Assembly: GCA_900548735.1 (NCBI GenBank)
Contig: URMC01000005.1
Span: 1-33,828 of the forward strand
Direction: 5' to 3'
From: an uncultured Eubacteriales bacterium
Lineage (GTDB): Bacteria; Bacillota; Clostridia; Oscillospirales; CAG-272
Length of the DNA stretch: 33,828 nt
Below, in pieces: positions 23,211 to 30,598 of this stretch; positions within the stretch are counted from its first letter, which is position 1; each line of letters starts with the position of its first letter. Under the pieces are notes generated by a model that made no database searches, was not told the origin of the DNA, and worked only from the letters and a program-made list of their open reading frames with translations. The translations under genes and the position numbers were made by a program.

Positions 23211-23266
23211 CTGACCTCCGGTACTCAACGGAAAAACGCAGTTTTGCCATTGAGTACGATGGTCAG
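23211..23266. repeat. 56-bp imperfect inverted repeat before the mocR-like gene
   Basis: The arms GTACTCAACGG and CCATTGAGTAC (one mismatch) surround AAAA/TTTT and a CTGCG-type loop, and outer CTGACC/GGTCAG arms add further pairing. It begins at the stop codon of the DUF308 gene and ends about 24 bp before the mocR-like start. On the minus strand no T run follows, so it is not a standard terminator; it could be an operator or a 3'-end hairpin. Confidence 0.55.
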
Positions 23267-23844
23267 TTTTTCTTTTCGCCCTCGCTCAACCGGTCTTTTT
23301 TCTGCACGCCCACGCGCACGGTTGCCATGGTATTGAAAAAGTTCAGCGCGCCGTCCGCCGCGATGGCAATGCCCACCAGGATCGTCGGCTCCTGCAACGA
23401 CACCGAAACAACCAGCGAAATCACGCCCGCCACGCTGGCAATGAGGGACGCCACCAGGAGACCTACCCACTGCCGCATGCCGAACAGCTTGGCGTCAATG
23501 GCGGTCTGCAATTTGAGAAGAGCGTCGGAAAGCACGTAAATGCCCATGCCGAAGGGCAGTATCGCCATCAGATTATCGGGGTAGACCAGCACCAGCACCG
23601 CCAGAATCACGGAAAGCGACCCGATGGCAAGGTCATACTGAAAAGCAAGGCGGTACAGGTCATTGGCAAAGTATCCAAGCACCCGCGCAAGCCCGATCAC
23701 AATAAAGCCGATTGCCACTAAATACCGCACCATCAGTGTGGCAATATCCGCCCACGCCACCAGCGTCATCCCGGTCAGAAACAGCACCGCGGAGGCAACC
23801 AGATGGGTGATTTTCGCCTCTTTCAAAATATTCGCACGTCTCAT
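23263..23844 (-). CDS. DUF308/HdeD-family membrane protein
   Basis: A 193-aa protein with six hydrophobic segments in three hairpins, the HdeD/DUF308 layout: HLVASAVLFLTGMTLVAW, ATLMVRYLVAIGFIVIGL, LAIGSLSVILAVLVLVY, then three more. The ends are charged. The ATG at 23844 is preferred over one at 23862, because GAGG lies 6 bases before it and the conserved part begins there; the upstream ATG has no site. It lies 61 bp after a TetR-family gene without a separate promoter, so the two are probably one unit. HdeD of E. coli is linked to acid resistance, but most relatives have no known function. Confidence 0.82.
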   Translation of the reverse strand: MRRANILKEAKITHLVASAVLFLTGMTLVAWADIATLMVRYLVAIGFIVIGLARVLGYFANDLYRLAFQYDLAIGSLSVILAVLVLVYPDNLMAILPFGMGIYVLSDALLKLQTAIDAKLFGMRQWVGLLVASLIASVAGVISLVVSVSLQEPTILVGIAIAADGALNFFNTMATVRVGVQKKDRLSEGEKKN

Positions 23845-23905
23845 TTGTATCCTCTTTTCCATACAAAAAAATCAAATATCCCGGCAAACGGTGTGAGAAA
23901 AACCG

Positions 23906-24457
23906 TTATTCGCCGGTGTGCCCGGCGCCGCCGGTCAGCCCTGACAGCACCACTTTGCCGATTTCTTCCAGCGCGGCGGCGGCTTTCTCCGGGGGCATGC
24001 GTTTTTCCTCCCGCATCCATTCGATAAAAATGCCGAGAAACGCGTGACGAAGGAAGGACGGCAGTTCCGGCGGGAAGTTGCCCTCGCCTGCCGCCAGCAC
24101 CATGCTTTCGGTAAACAGCGCGTCAAACGCCTCGCCGAAGTACCGCTCCGAGCCCTCCACGCCCACGTTGATGGCAACCTGGCGCATCACGCGCGGGTAA
24201 AGCAGGGCGTAGCCCGAAAGCACCTCAAACGTGGTTTTCATCATGTCGGGCAAGGGGAGCCCGCGCGGCACTTTTTCCACCCCGTTCCGGCAGATTTCCT
24301 CCAGCACGGCGTAAATATCCTGAAAATAGTAATAAAAGGTGTTGCGGTTTACCCCGCAGTCGTCCACGATGTCGCGCACTGTGATCTTGTCCAGCGGTTT
24401 TTTTGCCGCAATCCGCAAAAACGACTCGATGATCGCCTTTTTGGTAAACGAAGGCAT
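23906..24457 (-). CDS. TetR/AcrR-family regulator (DhaS-like)
   Basis: A 183-aa regulator. The N-terminal helix-turn-helix spans about residues 8-50, with KPLDKITVRDIVDDCGVNRNTFYYYF closely matching the TetR consensus, especially that of DhaS-like Firmicutes proteins. The C-terminal ligand domain is helical (AFLGIFIEWMREEKRM). A promoter (24493-24521) and GAAAGGGGTG ribosome site precede it. It is followed by the DUF308 gene in the same direction, its probable target or partner, and is divergent from the lipid kinase gene. Confidence 0.88.
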   Translation of the reverse strand: MPSFTKKAIIESFLRIAAKKPLDKITVRDIVDDCGVNRNTFYYYFQDIYAVLEEICRNGVEKVPRGLPLPDMMKTTFEVLSGYALLYPRVMRQVAINVGVEGSERYFGEAFDALFTESMVLAAGEGNFPPELPSFLRHAFLGIFIEWMREEKRMPPEKAAAALEEIGKVVLSGLTGGAGHTGE

Positions 24458-24492
24458 TTTGTCACCCCTTTCTCAAAGGAATATACATTTTT

Positions 24493-24521
24493 ATCATATC
24501 ACATTTTGCCGCCGCTTGCAA
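24493..24521 (-). promoter_or_regulatory. Promoter of the TetR-DUF308 unit
   Basis: TTGCAA (24521-24516), 17-bp spacer, TATGAT (24498-24493) on the minus strand, about 35 bp before the tetR start. The region is shared with the divergent lipid kinase promoter at 24571-24599, so binding of the regulator here could affect both. Confidence 0.65.
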
Positions 24522-24570
24522 GCGTTTTTATGCAATATCCGCGATTTGCCCAAATTCCGCGAATTTCCTC

Positions 24571-24599
24571 TTGCAGAGAAATGAATTTTGTGTTATCAT
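24571..24599 (+). promoter_or_regulatory. Promoter of the lipid kinase gene
   Basis: TTGCAG (24571-24576), 17-bp spacer, TATCAT (24594-24599) on the plus strand, 47 bp before the ATG. AT-rich surroundings fit. Only moderate match to consensus. Confidence 0.55.
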
Positions 24600-24646
24600 T
24601 ATTTCATTAAAATTCATACTTAATATGTAGAAAAGGAACGCTTGGT

Positions 24647-25630
24647 ATGAAACATATTTTTATTTACAACCCCACCGCGGGCAAAAACAACAAGGGCGCC
24701 ATCAAGACCCTTCAGGAAAAGATGAAGGAATATGACGGCAAGCTGGAGTATGAGTTTTACCCCACCGCCGCCGCGGGGGATGCCACCGCATATGTAAAAT
24801 CCCGCTGTGAGGCGGACCCCGTAACCCCGATGCGCTTCTACGCCTGCGGGGGCGACGGCACGGCAAACGAGGTGCTGCACGGCATTGTGGGGCACGAGAA
24901 CGCTTCCATGACCTGCTACCCCTGCGGCAGTGGCAACGACTATGTGAAATACTACGGCGGAGCGGATCGGTTTCTGGACATTGACGCGCTGGTCAACGCC
25001 GAGGAGACCCCGGTGGATATTATGCGCGTGGATGACCGTTATGCCATCAACGTGATCAATTTCGGCTTTGACACCTGTGTGCTCAAAACCATGATCAAGG
25101 TCAAAAACAAGAAGATCATCGGCGGCAAGCACGCCTACACCACGGGCGTGGTGGCGGGGCTTTTGAAGGGGATGAACAACAAGTGCACCGTCTCGGTGGA
25201 CGGGGAGCGGCTGAACAACGGGTCGTTATTGCTGTGCACCATTGCCAACGGGTCGTACGTGGGCGGGTCTTTCTGCTGTGCGCCGAGATCGAAGAACGAT
25301 GACGGGCTGCTGGAAGTGTGTTTGGTGCGCCCGATTTCCCGGTTTATGTTTCTCCGGCTGCTGGGGCCCTATACCAACGGCAACCATTTGGACGACCCGC
25401 GGTTTGAGAAGATTATCGCCTATCGCCGCGGCAAAACGGTGCACGTAGAGGCGCCGAAGGGCTTTGCGTTCTCGCTGGACGGCGAGGTGGTGGAAAAGAA
25501 CGATTTCACGGTTGAGGTCATTCCCGGCGGGGTGAAATTTGCCGTGCCGAAGGCACCGGTCAAAGAAGCGGAGCCGGCGGAAAAGCCCGCCGAAGAAGCG
25601 AGCGAGGAAAAAGAGCCCGCCACGGTCTGA
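24647..25630 (+). CDS. Diacylglycerol kinase-family lipid kinase
   Basis: A 327-aa member of the DAGK catalytic/YegS/DgkB family, which phosphorylates diacylglycerol or related lipids at the cytoplasmic face of the membrane with ATP. IYNPTAGKNNKG (6-17) is the first nucleotide-binding loop, GGDGTANEV (68-76) the family signature, and PCGSGNDYVKY (92-102) the substrate-site motif. INFGFDTCV and FAFSDGEVV-like FSLDGEVVEK in the C-terminal half are also typical. The last ~28 residues are an acidic Glu/Ala/Pro tail unlike the rest. AAAGGAA precedes the ATG. It is monocistronic, the only plus-strand gene of good confidence here, and ends in the hairpin at 25732-25763. Confidence 0.9.
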   Translation: MKHIFIYNPTAGKNNKGAIKTLQEKMKEYDGKLEYEFYPTAAAGDATAYVKSRCEADPVTPMRFYACGGDGTANEVLHGIVGHENASMTCYPCGSGNDYVKYYGGADRFLDIDALVNAEETPVDIMRVDDRYAINVINFGFDTCVLKTMIKVKNKKIIGGKHAYTTGVVAGLLKGMNNKCTVSVDGERLNNGSLLLCTIANGSYVGGSFCCAPRSKNDDGLLEVCLVRPISRFMFLRLLGPYTNGNHLDDPRFEKIIAYRRGKTVHVEAPKGFAFSLDGEVVEKNDFTVEVIPGGVKFAVPKAPVKEAEPAEKPAEEASEEKEPATV

Positions 25631-25633
25631 TGC

Positions 25634-25765
25634 GGCACCGCCTGCGGCGGGGCTGATAGGCTGACGCGATGCTTTGGGTGCACACACCCAATGTTCGGCG
25701 TGCGCCGTGTAAAAATTTTTGAGGGAGTCAAGAGGGGACTTTTTATAAAAAGTCCCCTCTTTTGT
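25634..25765 (-). repeat. Modular intergenic repeat, copy A (with terminator of the lipid kinase gene)
   Basis: Read on the minus strand from 25765 the copy contains: a hairpin with A/T core (stem GAGGGGACTTTTT, 25732-25763); a CTCCCTCAAAAATTTTT linker; a CGGCGCACGCCG mini-hairpin; GAACATTGGG; GTGCACCCAAAGC; and ATCGCGTCAGCCTATCAGCCCCGCC ending near CCGCAGGCGG. The same blocks in the same order occur in copy B on the opposite strand. On the plus strand the hairpin is followed by TTTTG and ends the lipid kinase transcript. Confidence 0.8.
25732..25763 (+). terminator. Terminator of the lipid kinase gene
   Basis: Stem GAGGGGACTTTTT/AAAAAGTCCCCTC with a two-base loop, followed by TTTTG on the plus strand, about 100 bp after the stop codon. 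It is also the hairpin module of repeat copy A. Confidence 0.7.
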
Positions 25766-25766
25766 C

Positions 25767-25985
25767 CGCCGCAGGCGCGCGAAAAGGGGGCTTTTTGAAA
25801 AAAGCCCCCTTTAAATCCCCTCAAAACTTTTCGGCGCTGACGCCGAACATTGGGCGCACCACTTCTCTGTGCGGGCGACCATTGGTCGCCCCTACAACAA
25901 AGTTGAGCATGTGCACCCAAAGCATCGCGTCAGCCTATCAGCCCCGCCGCAGGCGGCCGCAGGGACCCCCGCCGCAGGCGGCGCA
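25767..25985 (+). repeat. Modular intergenic repeat, copy B, with nested palindrome insert
   Basis: Plus-strand copy facing copy A. Order: hairpin AGGGGGCTTTTT/AAAAAGCCCCCT (25783-25812); ATCCCCTCAAAACTTTT; mini-hairpin CGGCGCTGACGCCG; GAACATTGGGCGCAC; then about 45 bp absent from copy A that includes the palindrome GGGCGACC-ATT-GGTCGCCC and CCTACAACAAAG; then GTGCACCCAAAGC and the shared ATCGCGTCAGCC end. About 46 bp at the outer end are identical between A and B. The end runs into two CCGCCGCAGGCGG repeats. On the minus strand the hairpin plus TTTTC would terminate the MBL-fold gene. Confidence 0.8.
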
Positions 25986-26007
25986 GGTGCCGACTGATGC
26001 CGGTCGT

Positions 26008-27336
26008 TTATTCCAACTCCAGCGGCAAAGTGCACTCGAAAGAGCCCTCGCCCGCTACGTAAACCTTTTTGGCGTATTTCTGCACCATGCGGCGCGTGAC
26101 CGGGCTCCACTCCGGGTCGGCATAACGAAGAGGCCCCCACGGTGCCACCAGGGGCGCGGGCCAGAGCACCATCGGTGCCTTGATCAGGTCGTACATCGCG
26201 TCGGTGCCGCCGGGATAACCATGGTGCGCCACCTGCACCACGTCGCTTTCCAGCCCCGCGCCGTACCGCGCGCAGAAGATCGGCGCGCCGCTCTCGGCGA
26301 TGTCACCGAGAAACATCCACTTCTGCCCGGCAACCCGCACGCGGAACACTAAGGACGTGTCGTTGAAATTGTGCAACGGGTGGGGCATGTTATAGTCCTC
26401 AAAACTGAACAAAATTTCCACCGTCAGCCCCGACAGGTAAAACCGCTGACCCGTGCGCGCTTTGATAATCTTTGCACCCTCAAAAAGCGCCACCGTCTGC
26501 CGCCATTTTGCCACACAGGAGGCAACCAAGGTATCTCCCATTTCGGCAAGACGGCTCTCGCCGGGGAAGCTGTAAATCACGGTTTCCAGTTTCACCTTGT
26601 CGGCATAGTCGCGCGCAAAATCGAAGAACGCGCCGATGTGATCCACGTGCGCGTGGGTGAAAATCCACGCCGCTATCACGGGCTTTTTGCCTTCTGCCAT
26701 GCGGGCAAGAATGTCATACAGCCGGTCGGCAATGCCGGGGGTGTTCCACCCGCCGTCGATCACGAAAAATTTGCCGTCGGCAAGGCGGAAAATATAGCTC
26801 ATGCCACAGTCGGTTTTCTCAAAAAGGTCGCCCTCCTGACGGAAAAGAATCGGCAAATCTCCGCACGGTACGGGGGTAACGGATGGCAACTCCGTGTTTT
26901 CCGCCGGCTCTACCACCGCGCGCAGGATCCCGTCACTTTCCGCAAAGGAAAGGCTGATCACCGCGCGGTCGTTATAGTAGGTTGCCGCGTGCACCGCGCC
27001 CTCGGCAAACTCCGCATGCTTGCGATAGCCATCGGAAAGCAACGCCGTGCCGTATACGTCATAGTCCTCTTTTGCGGCGCCCTCGTGGCTGATCAAAAAC
27101 GAATTCTCGCCCGCGTCATCCAGCCGGAACGGCGCCGGAAACGCGGGGATCTCCCCTGTCAGCCAGTGCGGCTCCAACTGCATTTTGATCATTGCCCCAT
27201 GCTCGTCTCTCGCGGCGGCAAGGGCGCTTCTTGCTTCGTTGCGGTATCTTTGTGCCTCGTCACGATAACGTTTCACATCCGCGAGCAGTTGTTGCAGTTC
27301 CTCCGGGGTCATCTCCGGGGTCTTGTTTTCTTCCAT
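26008..27336 (-). CDS. Metallo-beta-lactamase-fold hydrolase with N-terminal coiled coil
   Basis: A 442-aa protein. Residues about 10-50 form a Glu/Arg-rich helical stretch (probable coiled coil). A beta-rich region without obvious motif follows (about 55-165). The C-terminal two thirds hold an MBL fold: FFVIDGG (190-196), THAHVDHIG (227-235, the HxHxDH zinc site), FLGDIAE with its Asp, and VVQVAHHGYPGG, a ComEC-like late histidine motif. No signal peptide. The ATG at 27336 has GGAG upstream; a longer frame to 27429 would start inside the promoter. Monocistronic with a strong promoter. The substrate is unknown; ComEC-like MBL proteins include nucleases and other phosphoesterases. Confidence 0.82.
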   Translation of the reverse strand: MEENKTPEMTPEELQQLLADVKRYRDEAQRYRNEARSALAAARDEHGAMIKMQLEPHWLTGEIPAFPAPFRLDDAGENSFLISHEGAAKEDYDVYGTALLSDGYRKHAEFAEGAVHAATYYNDRAVISLSFAESDGILRAVVEPAENTELPSVTPVPCGDLPILFRQEGDLFEKTDCGMSYIFRLADGKFFVIDGGWNTPGIADRLYDILARMAEGKKPVIAAWIFTHAHVDHIGAFFDFARDYADKVKLETVIYSFPGESRLAEMGDTLVASCVAKWRQTVALFEGAKIIKARTGQRFYLSGLTVEILFSFEDYNMPHPLHNFNDTSLVFRVRVAGQKWMFLGDIAESGAPIFCARYGAGLESDVVQVAHHGYPGGTDAMYDLIKAPMVLWPAPLVAPWGPLRYADPEWSPVTRRMVQKYAKKVYVAGEGSFECTLPLELE

Positions 27337-27399
27337 ACTTCGTCTCCGTTTCCGGCGGCGCCGCGCGCCGCCCGATTCCGCCATCTGCCCGGTGAGGGC

Positions 27400-27429
27400 A
27401 TTGTAACACACCCCGCATGGGGTTGTCAA
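27400..27429 (-). promoter_or_regulatory. Promoter of the MBL-fold gene
   Basis: TTGACA (27429-27424), 18-bp spacer, TACAAT (27405-27400) on the minus strand. The spacer contains ACCCC-ATGC-GGGGT, a short inverted repeat that could be an operator but is too short to insist on. The ~57-nt leader carries a GC-rich stem (GGCGGCG/CGCCGCC). Confidence 0.7.
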
Positions 27430-27447
27430 CCGTTTTGAAAAATTTTA

Positions 27448-27482
27448 GCGGGCTGTCGGAACCCTGTTCCGACAGCCCGCTT
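27448..27482 (-). terminator. Terminator of the TetR gene at 27488
   Basis: A perfect 15-bp stem (AGCGGGCTGTCGGAA and complement) with a 5-base loop, followed on the minus strand by AAAATTTTT, 6 bp past the TetR stop codon. Clear Rho-independent terminator separating it from the MBL-fold gene. Confidence 0.85.
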
Positions 27483-27487
27483 GCTAT

Positions 27488-28093
27488 TCAGTTGCCCGGG
27501 CGCGCCGCGGCTTCCCCTTTGCGGTATTTTTCCAAAAACAGCCCCACCGCCTCTTTCAGCACCGCCATCTGCGATTTCAGATAGTACTCGTCCTCAAACA
27601 GCGCAAAATGTACGCACGCGCGCACAAAAATGAAGATCAGCGGGGTGATCACCGTGTGCGGGATGCCCAGTTTCGGCTCCAGCATCTTGGCATACTCCGT
27701 GTAGCGCTCATTCACACCCGCAAAAAAGCGCTTGCCGTGCTCCATGTATTTCGGGTGGGTATAGACCTGATACATCAACCGGTATTTTTTGCCGTGCTCC
27801 CGTGCGGTCCAATACGGAATTTCCTCAATAAAACGCAGGATGTCGCCGGGGTCCTTCGGCGCGCGCGCCATAAACTCATCCTCCACACTGCTCATGCAAT
27901 ACGCGGTGGATTCGGTAATCAGCTCGTCCGCATCATGAAAATAATTGTACAGCGCCGCCTTGGAAACCCCCGCCGCCTTTGCCACGGCGGAAATGCCCGT
28001 GCCGTGAAGCCCCAGCTCCGCATAGCAGTCATAGCAGGCACGCATCAGTTGCTTTTTCTTTTCCGCGTAAACTTCATCGTTTCTGACTCTCAT
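27488..28093 (-). CDS. TetR/AcrR-family regulator
   Basis: A 201-aa regulator. The N-terminal HTH (about residues 5-55) includes LMRACYDCYAELGLHGTG and AVAKAAGVSKAALYNYF, the TetR recognition helix pattern. The C-terminal helical domain (PYWTAREHGKKYRLMYQVYTHP) would bind an unknown ligand. I favour the ATG at 28093, since GAGAGG lies 6 bases upstream; an ATG five codons earlier (28108) has no site. Its promoter lies in the terminator of the GH127 gene upstream, and it has its own terminator, so it is a single-gene unit. Targets may be itself, the GH127 gene or the MBL-fold gene. Confidence 0.87.
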   Translation of the reverse strand: MRVRNDEVYAEKKKQLMRACYDCYAELGLHGTGISAVAKAAGVSKAALYNYFHDADELITESTAYCMSSVEDEFMARAPKDPGDILRFIEEIPYWTAREHGKKYRLMYQVYTHPKYMEHGKRFFAGVNERYTEYAKMLEPKLGIPHTVITPLIFIFVRACVHFALFEDEYYLKSQMAVLKEAVGLFLEKYRKGEAAARPGN

Positions 28094-28132
28094 CCAAACC
28101 CTCTCCATCGTTGCACTTGCCGTTTGATGACA

Positions 28133-28161
28133 TTATATCATAAAAACAGCGCCGCCGCAAG
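28133..28161 (-). promoter_or_regulatory. Promoter of the TetR gene, overlapping a terminator
   Basis: TTGCGG (28161-28156), 17-bp spacer, TATAAT (28138-28133) on the minus strand. The -35 box lies in the loop of the hairpin at 28143-28172 and the spacer covers its 3' arm, so terminator and promoter share bases. Confidence 0.65.
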
Positions 28162-28172
28162 CGCTGTTTTTG
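28143..28172 (-). terminator. Terminator of the GH127 gene
   Basis: Stem AAAAACAGCGC/GCGCTGTTTTT (11 bp) with an 8-base loop, T-ended on both strands, about 110 bp after the GH127 stop. Works on the minus strand for GH127; equally good on the plus strand, where no gene is seen. Confidence 0.75.
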
Positions 28173-28195
28173 TTTTTTACAAATGCCGCACCGCA

Positions 28196-28290
28196 GGGGC
28201 CGACCAATGGTCGCCCCTACAAAAGCTTGGATGTGTGCGCCCAAAGTAAGGCGAAAGCCTTCAAGCCGCCCCGCAGGGGCTTATGCAAGC
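28196..28290 (+). repeat. Modular intergenic repeat, copy C (partial, diverged)
   Basis: Contains the palindrome GGGGCCGACC-AAT-GGTCGCCCC followed by TACAAAAG, then GTGTGCGCCCAAAGTAAGG and CCGCCCCGCAGGGGC. These are the same modules in the same order as the insert and outer end of copy B, with many substitutions. Copy C lacks the A/T-core hairpin half. Its last bases reach into the 3' end of the GH127 gene (stop at 28281). Confidence 0.65.
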
Positions 28291-30578
28291 CCCACCTCAA
28301 AGAGGTTTTGCGGGCGGGGGGTCGTTCCGGGTTTGGCGTAAACCGGCAACTCCCCGCGGGAGTTGACCTTTACGGCAAGATAGCGCCCGTCCGCCGTGCG
28401 GATGTGAATCCGGTTCAGCCCCTCGAAACCGACGGTAAAGCGGTCGCCCTTATCGGAAAGCACCACGTTCCCCTCCTCATTGACCGAGAGGAACCGCCCG
28501 CCCGTTTCGATCAGCACGCTGCCGTCCTTTTGCGGCACGGCGGTAAATACCGGCTCTCCGATCGGCTTTCCGACACAGCACAGAAATCCCTCGCGCAACG
28601 CCAGCGGCGCGCGGGTCTCCGTGCCGACTTTTTCGTTTTTATAGCGGCAGCAAGCCGTCAGCCGGAAGGGTTTTGACAGGTCAAACGCGTAATAATTCTT
28701 CGTCGGCATCCAGGCGCACACCAGCGAGTTTGCGTCAAACGTGCGCCCGGCGGAAGCATAATCCACCAGCGGCAGTTCCGTGCCGTCGGTCTGCTTTGCC
28801 GCAAACGAGAAGTTGACCGGGAAATCCGGCGCGTCGGCAAGGCGCACATCGGCGTATCCCTTTTCGGTTTCTTTGAAGTGCACCGGCGTGCGGATATCCC
28901 CCGGCAGGCGCGAGTCGCGCGCGAGAATCAGGGGTCCCCGGCGAAGCGCCACGTGATAGCGGGAGTTTTCGTCCGGCAGCGGCTCCTCCGGCGGAGTGAG
29001 AATCTCGGTGCGCATATCGAGATACAGGTCAATCCGGTCCCCGCTGTGCCACACGCGGCGCAGTTCCCGGTAGGTGCCGGGCTCGGCGCTTTGCAGTTGC
29101 CCGTTCACGGCAAGCACGGTGCGGCGGCTCCACGCAGGAATGCGCAGGGCGATGGTAAAGGGCTTTTCCTCGTTGGTGGCAACCGTCAGGCTCACGGCGC
29201 CGTCCTTCGGGTATTCCGTTTGGATTTCCAGCTCCAGCGGCGCGCCGTCCGGCGTTTGGGTGGCGACCGTGCCGGGCAGATACAGGTTCATCACCACCCC
29301 GTCCGGCGAGAGCAGGGCGGAAGCGGCGGGAATCAGACCCGTTCCGGCGGAGCCGATGCAGGCGCAACAGCCGTAAAAACTGCCGTCGGAAAGTATTACT
29401 TTGCCGCCCACGAATCGCCCGCGGGCGTTCATCAGCAGCGGGGAGTAACTGTCAAACGGCAGACCCCCGTTTTTCTGATCGTCCTCTTTGTTCACCGCGC
29501 CGAGCAGGGCGTTGTAGATTGCGCGTTCCATCGTGTCGGCAATCGCCGCATCGCCTGTCAGGCACAGGAGTTGAAGCGAGAATTTCAGATAGGTGACGGT
29601 CACGCAGGTTTCCTGCATCACATCGGCATAGTGGGTAGCAAGCTGACGGGTCACGGTGTGGTCAAACAGCTCATGCCAGCACCCGGCGGAGCCGATTACG
29701 GACAGCTCCTCCTCCCGGATGCGCCTGCCGAGATTGATAGCGGCGACCCGCCATTTTTCAATGCCGGTCGCGCGGTAATACTCCAGCAGCCCCTCAAAGC
29801 AGGAGATGATTTCATAGGCTTTCAGCACTTTGTAGCGGCAAAGGGGCAGTTCGTCCCGATAGGCGTCCTCAAAAATGTTCTGCACGCTGCTGCCGCCGCT
29901 TCTGACAATGTAAGAGGCAAAATCCAGATACTTTTTCTCGCCGGTGAGGTGATAAATGCGCATGATCGGTTCCAGCACAGAAGAAGAAGCCACCCCCGCC
30001 CACATCCGCGCGGTTTTGGTGATTTCTTTTTTGCCCTCGCCCTCGCCCACGGCGGCAAGAATGGTGTCCGCCTCGCGTTTTGCGGTGTACAGCGCCTTGG
30101 CGGCAAGCTCCTCTTCGTGGCAGATCTCCACGAAATAGAGTAGCCCCAGCATCACGTATTTGCGCGCCCACATATCCCAGCCGTCAAACTCGGTCTCGCG
30201 GGTGTAGGAGGAAATGCGCCCGTCCTCCTCCGCCGCGGCAATCATATCCTTTGCGGTGTCGGAAAGCACGCGGTAAAGTTCCGGGTCCTGCGTGTAGGCA
30301 TAGGTAATGCACCCGCCGCGCATCATTTTTCCCCAGTACTCGCCCCGCCAGCCAAGGTCGCGGGAGTCGGGTTTCGGCTCCTCGGTGAACACGCGCACAA
30401 ATTTGGCGAAAAGGGGCGCATCCAACAGTTGCTTTTGCTCGATATAGCGGATGGCGTCATCCAGATACCCGCGGTAGCCGAAACTGCCGGGGGCAAGCAG
30501 AAAATATTTGTCGGTCTTCCCCCTCGGGGCAAGCGTTTTGTTGCCCGCAAGGATGGTTTCAATCGTGGTTGACAGCAT
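28281..30578 (-). CDS. GH127 (DUF1680) glycosidase with C-terminal trefoil-like domain
   Basis: A 765-aa protein of the GH127 family, known for beta-L-arabinofuranosidases. The (alpha/alpha)6 barrel covers about residues 20-430. The zinc/nucleophile set is visible: E323-T-C325 (MQETCVTVTY) and C404-C405 (FYGCCACIG), with the spacing of characterised enzymes, where a cysteine is the nucleophile; E303 (CWHELF) is the likely acid/base. Beta-sandwich domains follow (about 430-640), and the last ~100 residues (SVLIETGGRFLSV, RYLAVKVNSRGELPVY) resemble a fascin-like or trefoil carbohydrate-binding repeat. AGGAGG lies 6 bases before the ATG at 30578; an in-frame ATG at 30728 lies in repeat sequence. 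No signal peptide, so it acts in the cytoplasm on imported oligosaccharides. Other arabinose genes are absent. Confidence 0.88.
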   Translation of the reverse strand: MLSTTIETILAGNKTLAPRGKTDKYFLLAPGSFGYRGYLDDAIRYIEQKQLLDAPLFAKFVRVFTEEPKPDSRDLGWRGEYWGKMMRGGCITYAYTQDPELYRVLSDTAKDMIAAAEEDGRISSYTRETEFDGWDMWARKYVMLGLLYFVEICHEEELAAKALYTAKREADTILAAVGEGEGKKEITKTARMWAGVASSSVLEPIMRIYHLTGEKKYLDFASYIVRSGGSSVQNIFEDAYRDELPLCRYKVLKAYEIISCFEGLLEYYRATGIEKWRVAAINLGRRIREEELSVIGSAGCWHELFDHTVTRQLATHYADVMQETCVTVTYLKFSLQLLCLTGDAAIADTMERAIYNALLGAVNKEDDQKNGGLPFDSYSPLLMNARGRFVGGKVILSDGSFYGCCACIGSAGTGLIPAASALLSPDGVVMNLYLPGTVATQTPDGAPLELEIQTEYPKDGAVSLTVATNEEKPFTIALRIPAWSRRTVLAVNGQLQSAEPGTYRELRRVWHSGDRIDLYLDMRTEILTPPEEPLPDENSRYHVALRRGPLILARDSRLPGDIRTPVHFKETEKGYADVRLADAPDFPVNFSFAAKQTDGTELPLVDYASAGRTFDANSLVCAWMPTKNYYAFDLSKPFRLTACCRYKNEKVGTETRAPLALREGFLCCVGKPIGEPVFTAVPQKDGSVLIETGGRFLSVNEEGNVVLSDKGDRFTVGFEGLNRIHIRTADGRYLAVKVNSRGELPVYAKPGTTPRPQNLFEVGLA

Positions 30579-30598
30579 ATTTGTCCTCCTCTGAACTT

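Noticed and set aside
25634..25985. CRISPR array from the repeated hairpins
   Set aside because: Copies are inverted, of unequal length, with no regular spacers and no cas genes.
27400..27429. TetR operator in the MBL-gene promoter spacer (CCCC-ATGC-GGGG)
   Set aside because: Only a 5-bp stem; not repeated near the TetR gene, so it cannot be told from chance.
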